Positions 9,286 through 17,010 of a stretch of DNA of 32,030 nt are shown in pieces; position 1 is the stretch's first letter; each line of letters starts with the position of its first letter. The notes beneath the pieces are model-generated. The model ran no database searches and was not told where the DNA came from. It saw only the letters and a program-made list of their open reading frames with translations. The stretch is from an uncultured Pelagibacteraceae bacterium (GTDB lineage: Bacteria; Pseudomonadota; Alphaproteobacteria; Pelagibacterales; Pelagibacteraceae). The stretch lies in assembly GCA_902562875.1 (NCBI GenBank), contig CACEVB010000009.1:1-32030 (forward strand), read 5' to 3'. A program made the translations under genes and the position numbers.

Positions 9286-9369
9286 GGGCCAATCAACCTA
9301 GAAAAATATTGGTCACTCTGCTATCTTTCGATCCTGAAGTATTAATCAATACTGCTACCTGATTGACCC
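9286..9369 (-). ncRNA. ffs: Small bacterial signal recognition particle RNA (4.5S type)
   Basis: On the minus strand an 84-nt segment begins GGGUCAAUCA and ends UGAUUGGCCC. These ends pair over about 10-11 bp with one G-U near the tip. The apical part reads UCAGG-AUC-GAAA-GAU-AGCAG, which is the SRP domain IV signature: the symmetric UCAGG/AGCAG loop that binds Ffh, a 3-bp stem and a GNRA tetraloop. The commonest tetraloop is GGAA; here it is GAAA. A middle helix can form between AGUAUUGAUUA and UGACCAAUAUU. The RNA partners with Ffh to target membrane proteins co-translationally. It ends 10 nt before the dnaX ATG and has its own promoter. No terminator follows it, so it is probably cut from a longer transcript. 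Confidence 0.92.
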
Positions 9370-9375
9370 AAATTT

Positions 9376-9405
9376 ATTATATCAGTAAACTTTTTCAATC
9401 AACAA
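9376..9405 (-). promoter_or_regulatory. Sigma70-type promoter of ffs (and probably dnaX)
   Basis: On the minus strand TTGTTG (9400-9405) is followed by 18 nt and a perfect TATAAT (9376-9381). Six bases (AAATTT) then lead to the first G of the SRP RNA at 9369, exactly where initiation is expected. It lies in the 51-nt gap between the pheA stop and ffs. Confidence 0.7.
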
Positions 9406-9420
9406 CGAAAATAAAATAAT

Positions 9421-10254
9421 TTATTTGCTTCTAAAATTTGATTGTTCAAACACACCTAATAATTGAAACTCAGAGCAGTGCAACTCTAAATCACTTAAAG
9501 CACCCTCAACTTTTTTCTCCGATATATGCCCTTGTACTTCACAGAAAAAATAGTAAGAGGCGAAAGTACCTTTTTCAGGGAAAGATTGTAACTTAGTCAT
9601 ATCTACCTGCCTTAAACTCATACCTGTTAAGGATTGAAACAAAGCAGATGGTTTATTTTTTAACTTAAATAAAAAAGACGTTATATATTTTTTTTCTTTT
9701 ATGTAAGTGGGATGTGAAACATGTTTTTGGAATACTAAAAATCTTGTATAATTTTCTTCTTCATCTTGAATATTACTTTCTAATATTTCTAAACCATAAA
9801 TTTTTGCACTTTGTTTCGATGCTATTGCTGCCTTACTTTTATCATTTAAACTCGCAACATATGCCGCGCTACCAGCTGTATCTGCCATCACATTTTCTCT
9901 AATTTTATTTTTTCTGATAAACTTATTTGTTTGACTTAGCGCAGCTGTATGTGAATAAACATCTTTTATCTCTTCAAGTTTTGAACCTTTTATACCTAAA
10001 AGACTATGACTTATTGGAAAAAAATGCTCGGCAGAAATGTTCAATCTATATTTTATTATTAATGTTTCGATATTTATTGATCCTATTAGTTGATTTTGCT
10101 CAGGCACTAAAGCTTTAATATTTGTATCTCTCAATGCTAACTCAAACGCATCTTGAAATGTTCTGCATGAAATTGTCTCTTCACAATCAGGATAATTTTT
10201 TTTAATACAACTTTCGCTATAAGAGCCTGGAATACCTTGATAAGCAAATTTCAT
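9421..10254 (-). CDS. pheA: Prephenate dehydratase (PDT plus ACT domain)
   Basis: This enzyme turns prephenate into phenylpyruvate in phenylalanine synthesis. The 277 residues hold a PDT domain (about 1-175) beginning KFAYQGIPGSYSE, with DTAGSAAYVA (125-134) and the catalytic TRF triplet (T170-F172), then an ACT domain (about 187-270) starting FLFKLKNKPSALFQ. Two motifs differ from the usual form: the PIENS block reads PEQNQ (51-55), and the Phe-binding ESRP motif of the ACT domain reads LQSFP, which may weaken feedback inhibition. The gene follows kdsB by 14 nt and probably shares its transcript. Family assignment is secure; full activity is less certain because of PEQNQ. Confidence 0.9.
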   Translation of the reverse strand: MKFAYQGIPGSYSESCIKKNYPDCEETISCRTFQDAFELALRDTNIKALVPEQNQLIGSINIETLIIKYRLNISAEHFFPISHSLLGIKGSKLEEIKDVYSHTAALSQTNKFIRKNKIRENVMADTAGSAAYVASLNDKSKAAIASKQSAKIYGLEILESNIQDEEENYTRFLVFQKHVSHPTYIKEKKYITSFLFKLKNKPSALFQSLTGMSLRQVDMTKLQSFPEKGTFASYYFFCEVQGHISEKKVEGALSDLELHCSEFQLLGVFEQSNFRSK

Positions 10255-10268
10255 AAATTTGTTATAAT

Positions 10269-11012
10269 CTAAAATTCTTTTGTTTCCAGTATATTTTTTA
10301 CTTTAAGAAAATCTTCAAAAGTATCAACTCCTACCGGCTTTTTTTTAGCCAAAATTACTTTTATTTTAATACTATTTTCTAATGCTCTTATCTGTTCAAG
10401 ATTTAAGTTTTTTTCATTTTTTGAAGTTTTTAAAGAAACAAATTTTTTTAAAATTTTTGATTTATACATATAGACACCAATATGTTGAAATGTTTTTGCA
10501 ACATTAATATATGTAGATCTTCTAAAAAATTTATTTGCTTTTGTTAAATGATATAAATTAGCAGGATTTTCTGTTTCTACTTTAACGATATTTTTGTTAA
10601 AAAAAGTTTTATTACTATTTATTCTACATGCTAGTGTGGAAATTTCAGCATTATTAATAAATGTTTTTTTATTCAATTTCCTTATATCATTTACATCTAA
10701 TAAAGGCTCGTCACCTTGCCAATTTATTACATAATCATAATCGTAATTTTTTAAGTATTTTAAACCCTCAAAAATTCTATCTGTACCAGATACATGATTT
10801 TTAAATGTTAGTATTGCTTTACCCCCATTTTTAACCACTTCATCAAAAATAATAGTATCCCCTGTTACTACAAATACTTCTCCAATTTTGGTTTCTACAG
10901 CTTTTCTATAAACATGATTTATAAGAGAGAGATTATTAATTTTTAAAAGTGGTTTTTTTGGCAACCTAGTTGCTGACAATCTTGATGGTATTAAAATTAA
11001 TGTTTTAGGCAT
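10269..11012 (-). CDS. kdsB: 3-deoxy-manno-octulosonate cytidylyltransferase (CMP-Kdo synthetase)
   Basis: KdsB activates Kdo with CTP to CMP-Kdo for the LPS inner core. The N-terminus LILIPSRLSATRLPKKPLL (5-23 from the chosen start) is the nucleotide-binding signature, and WQGDEPLLDV is the conserved GDEP block. I start at the ATG at 11010-11012, giving 247 residues with MPKTLILIPSRL at the N-terminus, as usual in this family. A more upstream in-frame ATG at 11051 would add 13 residues and run through a hairpin, so it is less likely. kdsD in the same window supplies an earlier step of the same pathway. Confidence 0.95.
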   Translation of the reverse strand: MPKTLILIPSRLSATRLPKKPLLKINNLSLINHVYRKAVETKIGEVFVVTGDTIIFDEVVKNGGKAILTFKNHVSGTDRIFEGLKYLKNYDYDYVINWQGDEPLLDVNDIRKLNKKTFINNAEISTLACRINSNKTFFNKNIVKVETENPANLYHLTKANKFFRRSTYINVAKTFQHIGVYMYKSKILKKFVSLKTSKNEKNLNLEQIRALENSIKIKVILAKKKPVGVDTFEDFLKVKNILETKEF

Positions 11013-11020
11013 AATAATTA

Positions 11021-11037
11021 TGCGTCTTTCGGACGCA
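11021..11037 (-). promoter_or_regulatory. Small hairpin in the kdsB leader
   Basis: TGCGTC and GACGCA form a perfect 6-bp, GC-rich stem around a 5-nt loop. It ends 8 nt before the kdsB ATG, so on the minus strand it would sit where ribosomes bind. No U-tract follows on either strand, which argues against an intrinsic terminator. In such AT-rich surroundings a GC-rich perfect stem stands out, but its function is unknown. Confidence 0.4.
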
Positions 11038-11101
11038 AAATAGTAATACAAAAATTTGTTTTTTTTATTAAATTAATGTTATACGAATTATTAATAAAAT
11101 C

Positions 11102-11620
11102 ATGTTCTATGAATTTCAAAAAATTATTACTTCAATTGTTATTGTTATAATTGTTGTATTTGGAATTGCAAAATTAAGCAATTTAATTTTCGAAACAGAT
11201 AAAAATGTTGTTGCTTATAAAGTCGAGGTAGTAGAGAAAACAGCAAATGAAGAGGATGTTCAGCCAATAGATATGGCTGCTTTTCTAGCTGTTGGAACTG
11301 TAGAACACGGCAAAAAGGTATTTAAAAAATGTGCAGCGTGTCACAGTATTAATGAAGGCGGGAAAAATAAAATTGGGCCTGCTCTGTGGTCTGTAATGTT
11401 AAGAAATTCTGGCGAATTAAGTGATTATAAATATTCTAAATCTCTTATTGAGTATAATAAAAAGTGGACGTTTGGTGAGTTAAATGGATTTTTACTAAAA
11501 CCTGCAACTTGGATCAAAGGAAATAAGATGGGGTTTGCAGGCTTAAAAGATGAAAAAGATCGAGCGAGTGTTATACTTTATTTAAACGAAAGTTCTAATC
11601 AACCAATTCCATTACCTTAA
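11102..11620 (+). CDS. Membrane-anchored class I cytochrome c (CycM-like)
   Basis: The 172-residue protein has an uncleaved N-terminal membrane segment (about 8-30), an acidic linker, and a class I cytochrome c domain with the haem-binding CAACH (77-81) and a likely axial Met in GNKMGFAGL (M143). This is the architecture of alphaproteobacterial CycM/cytochrome c552, which carries electrons from the bc1 complex to the cytochrome oxidase while tethered to the inner membrane on the periplasmic side. The domain continues with IGPALWSVM as in mitochondrial-type cytochromes c. It is divergent from kdsB, and its 3' end overlaps convergent argF by 9 nt. Confidence 0.9.
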   Translation: MFYEFQKIITSIVIVIIVVFGIAKLSNLIFETDKNVVAYKVEVVEKTANEEDVQPIDMAAFLAVGTVEHGKKVFKKCAACHSINEGGKNKIGPALWSVMLRNSGELSDYKYSKSLIEYNKKWTFGELNGFLLKPATWIKGNKMGFAGLKDEKDRASVILYLNESSNQPIPLP

Positions 11621-12541
11621 CTTATTTAAACAAAACAATATAATAGATTTTTGTACACAAACTCTGTTGCTTGCCTGTTGCCATACTTTACACTTCTTGC
11701 TATTAAATACTTGATCGGATATTTCATTGCCTCTAGGCAAACAATGTAAAATAATACAGTCTTTTTTAGCAAATTTAATTAGAGATTTATTAATTTTGAA
11801 GTTTTTAAATTTTTTTATTTTTTTCAACTTTTTAACTTTGTCGTTCATGGAAATAACTTTATCTGTAAGTATTACGTCTGCATTTACTACCCCTTTTTTG
11901 GCATTATGAAAAATTTTAATTTTACTATTATTTTTTTTACACCATTTAAATATACTTTTATTGGGACTATAATCTTTTGGACAAGCGATGTTTAATTTAA
12001 AAGAAAACTTGACTGAGGCTTCCATGAGACTATTTAGAACATTATTTGAGTCACCAACCCAACAGATATTTAAATTAGAAATCGGTTTTTTTTTAATCTC
12101 CTCAATCGTAAAAATGTCAGATATAATTTGAGCTGGATGAGAGTCGGGACTTAATCCATTGATTAAAGGTATTTTTAAATTCTCTTTTAATAATTTTATT
12201 TTTTTTTCATCATCAGTTCGCAAAATAAATATATCTGCGTAAGAACTTATTATTTTTGCTATATCTGATAAAGGCTCATTACCGTTTTTTAAATGTATCT
12301 CATCAGGTCTTAGTGTAAGCGCTGAACCGCCCAATTGTTTAATAGCTAAATAAAAACTTAATCTGGTCCTTAGACTATTTTTTTCAAACATCTGAATTAG
12401 TAACTTATTTTTAAGTGGTATATCTCTATCGGTATCTAAAGTGCTTAATTTTGCTCTTTTGTTTTTTCTTTTTTTTGCATCTAAAATTATTTTTCTTAAA
12501 TCTTTAGATGTAATATCTTTTAAATTTATAAAATTTTTCAT
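11612..12541 (-). CDS. argF: Ornithine carbamoyltransferase
   Basis: ArgF makes citrulline from ornithine and carbamoyl phosphate. The 309-residue length is normal. Motifs are MFEKNSLRTRLSF (51-63), NGLSPDSHPAQ (128-138), TDKVISMND (ornithine-binding Asp and Ser-Met) and HCLPRGNE. The carbamoyl-phosphate motif is SLRTR where the family usually has STRTR, and HPAQ replaces the common HPCQ. Both read cleanly from the DNA and the frame is undamaged. The gene directly follows argD, whose stop is adjacent to the argF ATG, so the two are surely co-transcribed. Confidence 0.94.
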   Translation of the reverse strand: MKNFINLKDITSKDLRKIILDAKKRKNKRAKLSTLDTDRDIPLKNKLLIQMFEKNSLRTRLSFYLAIKQLGGSALTLRPDEIHLKNGNEPLSDIAKIISSYADIFILRTDDEKKIKLLKENLKIPLINGLSPDSHPAQIISDIFTIEEIKKKPISNLNICWVGDSNNVLNSLMEASVKFSFKLNIACPKDYSPNKSIFKWCKKNNSKIKIFHNAKKGVVNADVILTDKVISMNDKVKKLKKIKKFKNFKINKSLIKFAKKDCIILHCLPRGNEISDQVFNSKKCKVWQQASNRVCVQKSIILFCLNKLR

Positions 12542-13705
12542 TTATAATTTTGAACAAACCTCGTTAATTATATTCAAAGCAATTTTTAACTCAGATTTTT
12601 TAACGTTTAATGGTGGCAACAATCTAATTACATTTTCGTTAGCTTTTATTGTTAATAGGCGCTTATCTTTTAGCTTATTAACAAATTTTGTTTGATCTTT
12701 AAATAATTGAATTCCCAGTAAGTAACCTTTTCCTCTTATATCTTTTATTATATTAGGATATTTTTTTTTAATTTTATTAAGTTCATCGATAAAGTACATT
12801 GAAAGTTTTGAAATATTCTTTAAAAATTTTTTGTTATGAATTTGATCTATAACTGCATTTCCAACAGACATGGCTAGCGGATTTCCAGCAAAAGTTGAAC
12901 CATGTGAGCCTGGTTTCATTGATTTTGCGATTTTATTTGTCATTAATACTGCTCCTATAGGAAATCCTCCACCAATTCCTTTAGCAATAGGAACTATATC
13001 GGGTTTTACGTTGGAGTGTTCAAATGCAAATAATTTTCCTGTTCTCCCTATTCCACATTGAACTTCATCTAAAATTAAAAGTATATTTTTTTTATTACAA
13101 AGTTTTCTAAGTTCTTTTAAACAGCTAGTCGGTATAACTTTAATACCACCTTCTCCTAAAATTGGCTCTACCATTATACCTGCAGTATTTTTAGTTATTA
13201 ATTTTTCCATCTTTTTATGATCTCCAAATTTAAAATGATCAAATCCTGGAATTTTTGGTCCAAATCCTTCCATCATTTTTTTTGAACCACTTGCATTAAT
13301 TGCTGCAATTGTTCTTCCATGAAAAGAATTTTTTATACATAGAATTCTATTTTTATTTTTTTTTCCTTTGGAAAAAAAATATCTACGAGCAACTTTAATT
13401 GCAGCTTCGGTTGCTTCAGCACCACTATTTTGAAATAATACAGCGTCGGCAAAACTTATTTTTGTCAATTTTTTTGCTAATACCTCTCCTTCAGGTATTG
13501 TAAATGCATTCGAAACATGCCAAATTTTTTTAGATTGTTTATTTATAGCATTAATTAATTTCGGATTTGCATGTCCTAAAGAATTTACTGCGATACCTTG
13601 TACAAAATCTAAATATTTTTTTCCATTAGTAGAAAATAAAAAACTTCCTTTTCCTTTTTTGAAAGATAATTTACTTCTATTGTAATTTTGTAGCAGTGAT
13701 GACAT
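12542..13705 (-). CDS. argD: Acetylornithine aminotransferase
   Basis: This PLP-dependent class III aminotransferase converts N-acetylglutamate semialdehyde to N-acetylornithine; family members may also serve lysine synthesis as succinyldiaminopimelate aminotransferase. The 387 residues contain NSGAEATEAAIKVARRY (93-109), SFHGRT (127-132), LDEVQCGIGRTG (212-223) with the PLP-pyridine Asp213, and AKGIGGGFPIGA with the Schiff-base lysine K242. It lies between the ABC-2 permease gene (6-nt gap) and argF (no gap). With argJ at the left edge, three arginine genes are in the window. Confidence 0.95.
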   Translation of the reverse strand: MSSLLQNYNRSKLSFKKGKGSFLFSTNGKKYLDFVQGIAVNSLGHANPKLINAINKQSKKIWHVSNAFTIPEGEVLAKKLTKISFADAVLFQNSGAEATEAAIKVARRYFFSKGKKNKNRILCIKNSFHGRTIAAINASGSKKMMEGFGPKIPGFDHFKFGDHKKMEKLITKNTAGIMVEPILGEGGIKVIPTSCLKELRKLCNKKNILLILDEVQCGIGRTGKLFAFEHSNVKPDIVPIAKGIGGGFPIGAVLMTNKIAKSMKPGSHGSTFAGNPLAMSVGNAVIDQIHNKKFLKNISKLSMYFIDELNKIKKKYPNIIKDIRGKGYLLGIQLFKDQTKFVNKLKDKRLLTIKANENVIRLLPPLNVKKSELKIALNIINEVCSKL

Positions 13706-13711
13706 TTAATT

Positions 13712-14521
13712 TTAAGACTTTATCTTATACCCTTTCTTATATAAAAAATAAGCAGTTAACCAAAATATTAAAGATAGTATTAACAAATACGAAATACCGA
13801 AAATTATAGATCCATCTCCACTCCCTATGAAAGAGTATCTAAAACCATCGATCATATAGAAAAAGGGATTATAAAAACTTAGAGTTTTTATAACATATGG
13901 TAATTTTTCTACAGAATAAAATGTACCTGATAAGAACGATAAAGGCACAATAATAAAGTTTGTCACAGTTGCCATATGATCAAATTTTTCAGCCCATAGC
14001 CCAGCAATAAATCCTGCTGCACCTAAAATAAACGAGGAAAGAAATAAATAAATTAGTAAAACAAAAAAATTATTAATTTTTATTTCAATAAAAAAGGAAA
14101 AAACAATTATCGATAAAAAACAGATTATAAATGCTCTTGTAATTGATGAGAAAATTACAGAAAAAGTAACTTCTGCAGATGATAATGGTGCTCCAACTAA
14201 GTCTACAATATTACCCATAACTTTGCCCATTAAAATGGAAGAGGATGAGTGTGCAAAAGACTGAGATATAAACTGCATTGCTATTAATCCAGGTGCTAAA
14301 AAAGTTATAAATTCAACTCCAAGAACATTTTCCCTTTCTGATCCAACAGCAATAGAAATTACAACAAAAAATAGAATTGCTGTAATGATAGGACCTATAA
14401 TAGTTTGACCAAATACTGATAAAAATCTTAAAGTTTCTTTACAGTATAAAGAATATATACCTATCCAATTTACTCGAAATCTTCTAACTCCAATCTGATA
14501 TTTATTTTTGATTTGTTTCAT
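13712..14521 (-). CDS. ABC-2 type transporter permease
   Basis: The 269-residue protein has about six hydrophobic segments after a basic N-terminal region, with the long loop and conserved block LAPGLIAMQFISQSFAHSSS typical of ABC-2 export permeases. The late segment FIIVPLSFLSGTFYSVEKLP (188-207) also matches the family, where a Pro/Ser-rich turn precedes the last membrane spans. Such permeases pair with a separate ATPase to export drugs, polysaccharides or lipids. No ATPase gene lies beside it; the only ABC ATPase in the window is LptB, which has its own partners. The substrate cannot be told from the sequence. It precedes argD by 6 nt on the same strand. Confidence 0.85.
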   Translation of the reverse strand: MKQIKNKYQIGVRRFRVNWIGIYSLYCKETLRFLSVFGQTIIGPIITAILFFVVISIAVGSERENVLGVEFITFLAPGLIAMQFISQSFAHSSSSILMGKVMGNIVDLVGAPLSSAEVTFSVIFSSITRAFIICFLSIIVFSFFIEIKINNFFVLLIYLFLSSFILGAAGFIAGLWAEKFDHMATVTNFIIVPLSFLSGTFYSVEKLPYVIKTLSFYNPFFYMIDGFRYSFIGSGDGSIIFGISYLLILSLIFWLTAYFLYKKGYKIKS

Positions 14522-14640
14522 TTGTTTCTCATATAAATCATAAACCTGTTAATAAAATAAAAAAAAAACTTGTAGAAAACTAAATATAATACTATCAATA
14601 TGTAGATAATATTTAATTTCTGATACTATATAAGGTATAA

Positions 14641-15138
14641 ATGAGTTGGACAGAAGAAAAAGTAAATAAATTAAAAGAGCTTTGGGGATCAGGAAAAACA
14701 GCTAGCCAAATTGCTGAAATAATTGGTGGTATATCGAGAAACGCTGTAATTGGAAAAGCTCACAGGCTATCACTAAGTGCAAAAATAAAAACAAGACAAG
14801 GAATAACTAATCAAAAGAGACTAACTAATAAAATTAATGATAAAAGCCACATTTCTAAGAAAGGGAAAAAATCTAAGTTTAGATCTTTGTTGTTAGATAA
14901 AAGTTTTGAACCAGCGAAAAATTTATCTTTAGAGGAACTTACAGAAGATACTTGCAAATATATGGAGGGAAACCCCGATGATAAAAATTCTTGTTTTTGT
15001 GGGAGAAAAGTAGTTGAAAAATTCTCTTACTGCCCGTTACATTTAATTTTAATTTATCAGGTAAAATCTAAAAAAGATGATGTTGCCGACGAAGATGAAG
15101 TTCCACAATTTATAGAAAAAAAAATAAAATCCGCGTAA
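14641..15138 (+). CDS. gcrA: GcrA family cell-cycle regulator
   Basis: GcrA is an alphaproteobacterial transcription factor that binds sigma70-RNA polymerase and, in Caulobacter, promoters carrying methylated GANTC sites. The N-terminus MSWTEEKVNKLKELWGSG (1-18) followed by ASQIAEIIGGISRNAVIGKA is the conserved DNA-binding helix-turn-helix. After a basic linker comes the family's Cys/His-rich tail: CKYMEGNP, then CFCGRKVVEKFSYCPLH. The 165-residue length is usual. It stands alone, divergent from the permease gene across 119 AT-rich bases, and ends 1 nt from the convergent SHOCT gene. Confidence 0.95.
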   Translation: MSWTEEKVNKLKELWGSGKTASQIAEIIGGISRNAVIGKAHRLSLSAKIKTRQGITNQKRLTNKINDKSHISKKGKKSKFRSLLLDKSFEPAKNLSLEELTEDTCKYMEGNPDDKNSCFCGRKVVEKFSYCPLHLILIYQVKSKKDDVADEDEVPQFIEKKIKSA

Positions 15139-15139
15139 A

Positions 15140-15391
15140 CTATTTTTTTAAGACTTTTTCTTTGGCTTTTTTAAATTCATCATCATTTAATACTCCATCT
15201 TTGTATAACTGATTTATTTTTTCCAAATCATGCGTTATATTTTGATTCGCCTCAAAATTTTTATCATCACTTTGCTCCTCAATTCTGTTATCACTTTTAG
15301 CTTCAACACCTCTGGTGATTGCCTGAACAGCTAGATATAAAACGAAAATTAAAATTGCTGCAATTGAAATATAAATTGAGTATATTAACAT
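15140..15391 (-). CDS. Small membrane protein with C-terminal SHOCT domain
   Basis: The 83-residue protein has one N-terminal membrane helix (about 3-25), a charged, disordered middle, and a SHOCT-type end: LEKINQLYKDGVLNDDEF (56-73) then KKAKEKVL. SHOCT is a short oligomerisation motif found at the ends of many small bacterial proteins. The exact role is unknown. It begins 1 nt after the stop of the NDUFA9-like gene, so it is probably co-transcribed with it. Confidence 0.8.
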   Translation of the reverse strand: MLIYSIYISIAAILIFVLYLAVQAITRGVEAKSDNRIEEQSDDKNFEANQNITHDLEKINQLYKDGVLNDDEFKKAKEKVLKK

Positions 15392-15392
15392 T

Positions 15393-16349
15393 TTATTTAT
15401 TTATAAGATTATTTACTGAGTATTGTCCACCTTCTCTCCAATTATATGAATATTTTTGTATTCCATCTTTAAACTTAATAACACTTGGACATCCAATACT
15501 AAAATTAGTTATACTATTTTTTGTTCTAACATTATGATATTTTAACAATTTAAATTGATCAAGTGTTATAGGTGGATTTGGAAATTTTTGAAAAAACATA
15601 GCTGAAATTTTTGCAATAATATTAGGCATTGGTATTAAAATTCTTTTTTTATTTATACTAATTAGTAGTATTTCTATAATTTCCTTTAAAGTTAAAATTT
15701 CTGGCCCAATAACTTCAATTTTTTTTGATATTATCTCATTTGAAATAATATAGTATATTAAATTTGCAACATCGGTAGCATGAATAGGCATAAACTTAGT
15801 TTCACCTTTGTGGTATAAGGGGAATATTGGAAAAATACTTAATAATGACAAAAATTTGGTTGTAAACGAGTCCGAGACACTGAAAACAACTGAAGGTTTA
15901 AGTATAACTGCCTTTTCATAATTACTAATTATTTGTTTTTCCCCATCTAATTTTGATTTTGCATACAAAGAATTTGTAGCATTCTCTACCCCCAAAGCAG
16001 ATAGGTGAATAAATTTTGTGTTATTTTTTTTGCATAACATAGATAATAATGCTGGAAATTTCGTGTGAATATTTAAGAAGGAATTAAATTTATTTTTTTC
16101 ATGTAATATACCTATTAAATTTACACAGATGTCAGCGTCTTTAATTATTTGGTCTAGTTTCTTTTCGTCAAAAATACTGGTTTCCACAATATCTATATAT
16201 CCTATTGATCCACTTGTTTTTAAAAACACTGATTTATGTGCATTTCTTGTTTGACAAATAGCTTTATAACTATTTTTTGTAAGTTTTCTTATAAGGTGTT
16301 TACCTATTTGGCCTGTTGAACCAAAAATTAGTACTTTTTCTTTTATCAT
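15393..16349 (-). CDS. Complex I NDUFA9-type NAD(P)-binding protein (atypical short-chain dehydrogenase family)
   Basis: The 318-residue protein starts with a Rossmann fold, VLIFGSTGQIGKHLIRKL (6-23), and continues with DICVNLIGIL and FIHLSALGVENATNSLYAKS, where a YxxxK-like element (YAKSK) is present. The middle GETKFMPIHATDVANLIYYI is typical of NDUFA9/39-kDa subunit relatives that alphaproteobacteria share with mitochondrial complex I. In mitochondria this subunit binds NADPH at the complex I periphery; bacterial homologues may act in quinone or complex I assembly, but this is not certain. Other NAD-dependent epimerases are a less likely alternative. It is followed closely by the SHOCT gene. 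Confidence 0.85.
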   Translation of the reverse strand: MIKEKVLIFGSTGQIGKHLIRKLTKNSYKAICQTRNAHKSVFLKTSGSIGYIDIVETSIFDEKKLDQIIKDADICVNLIGILHEKNKFNSFLNIHTKFPALLSMLCKKNNTKFIHLSALGVENATNSLYAKSKLDGEKQIISNYEKAVILKPSVVFSVSDSFTTKFLSLLSIFPIFPLYHKGETKFMPIHATDVANLIYYIISNEIISKKIEVIGPEILTLKEIIEILLISINKKRILIPMPNIIAKISAMFFQKFPNPPITLDQFKLLKYHNVRTKNSITNFSIGCPSVIKFKDGIQKYSYNWREGGQYSVNNLINK

Positions 16350-16398
16350 AAATCAAAAATAGACAATACAGTTATCTCTTTATATATATAAATTAAAA

Positions 16399-17010
16399 AT
16401 GAATATCAAAATTTTTAATGAAGATCTTCCCTCAGATTTAAATTTATTCGAGGAAAAAGAAGTCGCACTTGATTGTGAGGCATTAGGATTAGTACTCGGC
16501 AGAGATCCTTTGACTTTAGTTCAGATTGGTCTTAAATCCAACAGCTATTATCTTATTAAGCTTAATAGAGAAAATTATAATGCTCCGAATTTAAAAAAAT
16601 TTTTAGCTGAAGCAGAATCTCAATTTATAATGCACTACGCTAGACAAGATTTGTTATGGCTAAAATATCATTTAAACGTAAGTCCTAAAAATATTTTTTG
16701 CTCAAAATTATCATCAAAATTGGTTAGAACTGCATCTCAATTTCATGGATACAAAGATCTAGTTAAAGAATTTTGTGGAAAAGATATATCAAAAAAAGAA
16801 CAACAAAGTGATTGGGGTGGAGATTTATCAGAGAAACAAATTAAATATGCTGCTCAGGACACTCAATACCTTTTTGATATCAAAAATAAACTAAATCAAA
16901 TGCTAATTAGAGAAAAAAGGCTAGACTTATTTGAAAATTGCATGAAAGTAATACCGACTCTTATTGACATGGAAATTGCAGGTTTTAAAATATCAACTTT
17001 CGAACATTAA
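16399..17010 (+). CDS. rnd: Short ribonuclease D (3'-5' exonuclease domain only)
   Basis: RNase D trims RNA 3' ends, including tRNA precursors. The four DEDDy positions are visible: D25 and E27 in ALDCEALG, D84 in HYARQDLLWL, and Y150/D154 in YAAQDTQYL, with QSDWGGDLSEKQIKYAAQD (136-154) typical of the family. At 203 residues it has only the exonuclease domain and lacks the HRDC domains of E. coli RNase D (375 residues), as in many alphaproteobacteria. It is the first gene of the rnd-kdsD-lptC-lptB run, with kdsD starting on the next base. Confidence 0.92.
   Translation: MNIKIFNEDLPSDLNLFEEKEVALDCEALGLVLGRDPLTLVQIGLKSNSYYLIKLNRENYNAPNLKKFLAEAESQFIMHYARQDLLWLKYHLNVSPKNIFCSKLSSKLVRTASQFHGYKDLVKEFCGKDISKKEQQSDWGGDLSEKQIKYAAQDTQYLFDIKNKLNQMLIREKRLDLFENCMKVIPTLIDMEIAGFKISTFEH

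Noticed and set aside
9276..9296. dnaX start at 9296, seven residues longer
   Set aside because: Those codons fall in the 3' strand of the SRP RNA, and the family N-terminus begins at the later Met (9275).
11021..11037. Intrinsic terminator at the kdsB hairpin
   Set aside because: The stem is not followed by a T-tract on either strand and lies upstream of both divergent genes.
11013..11051. kdsB start at 11051
   Set aside because: The extra 13 residues precede the usual KdsB N-terminus and would be encoded across the GC-rich hairpin; the ATG at 11012 is more likely.
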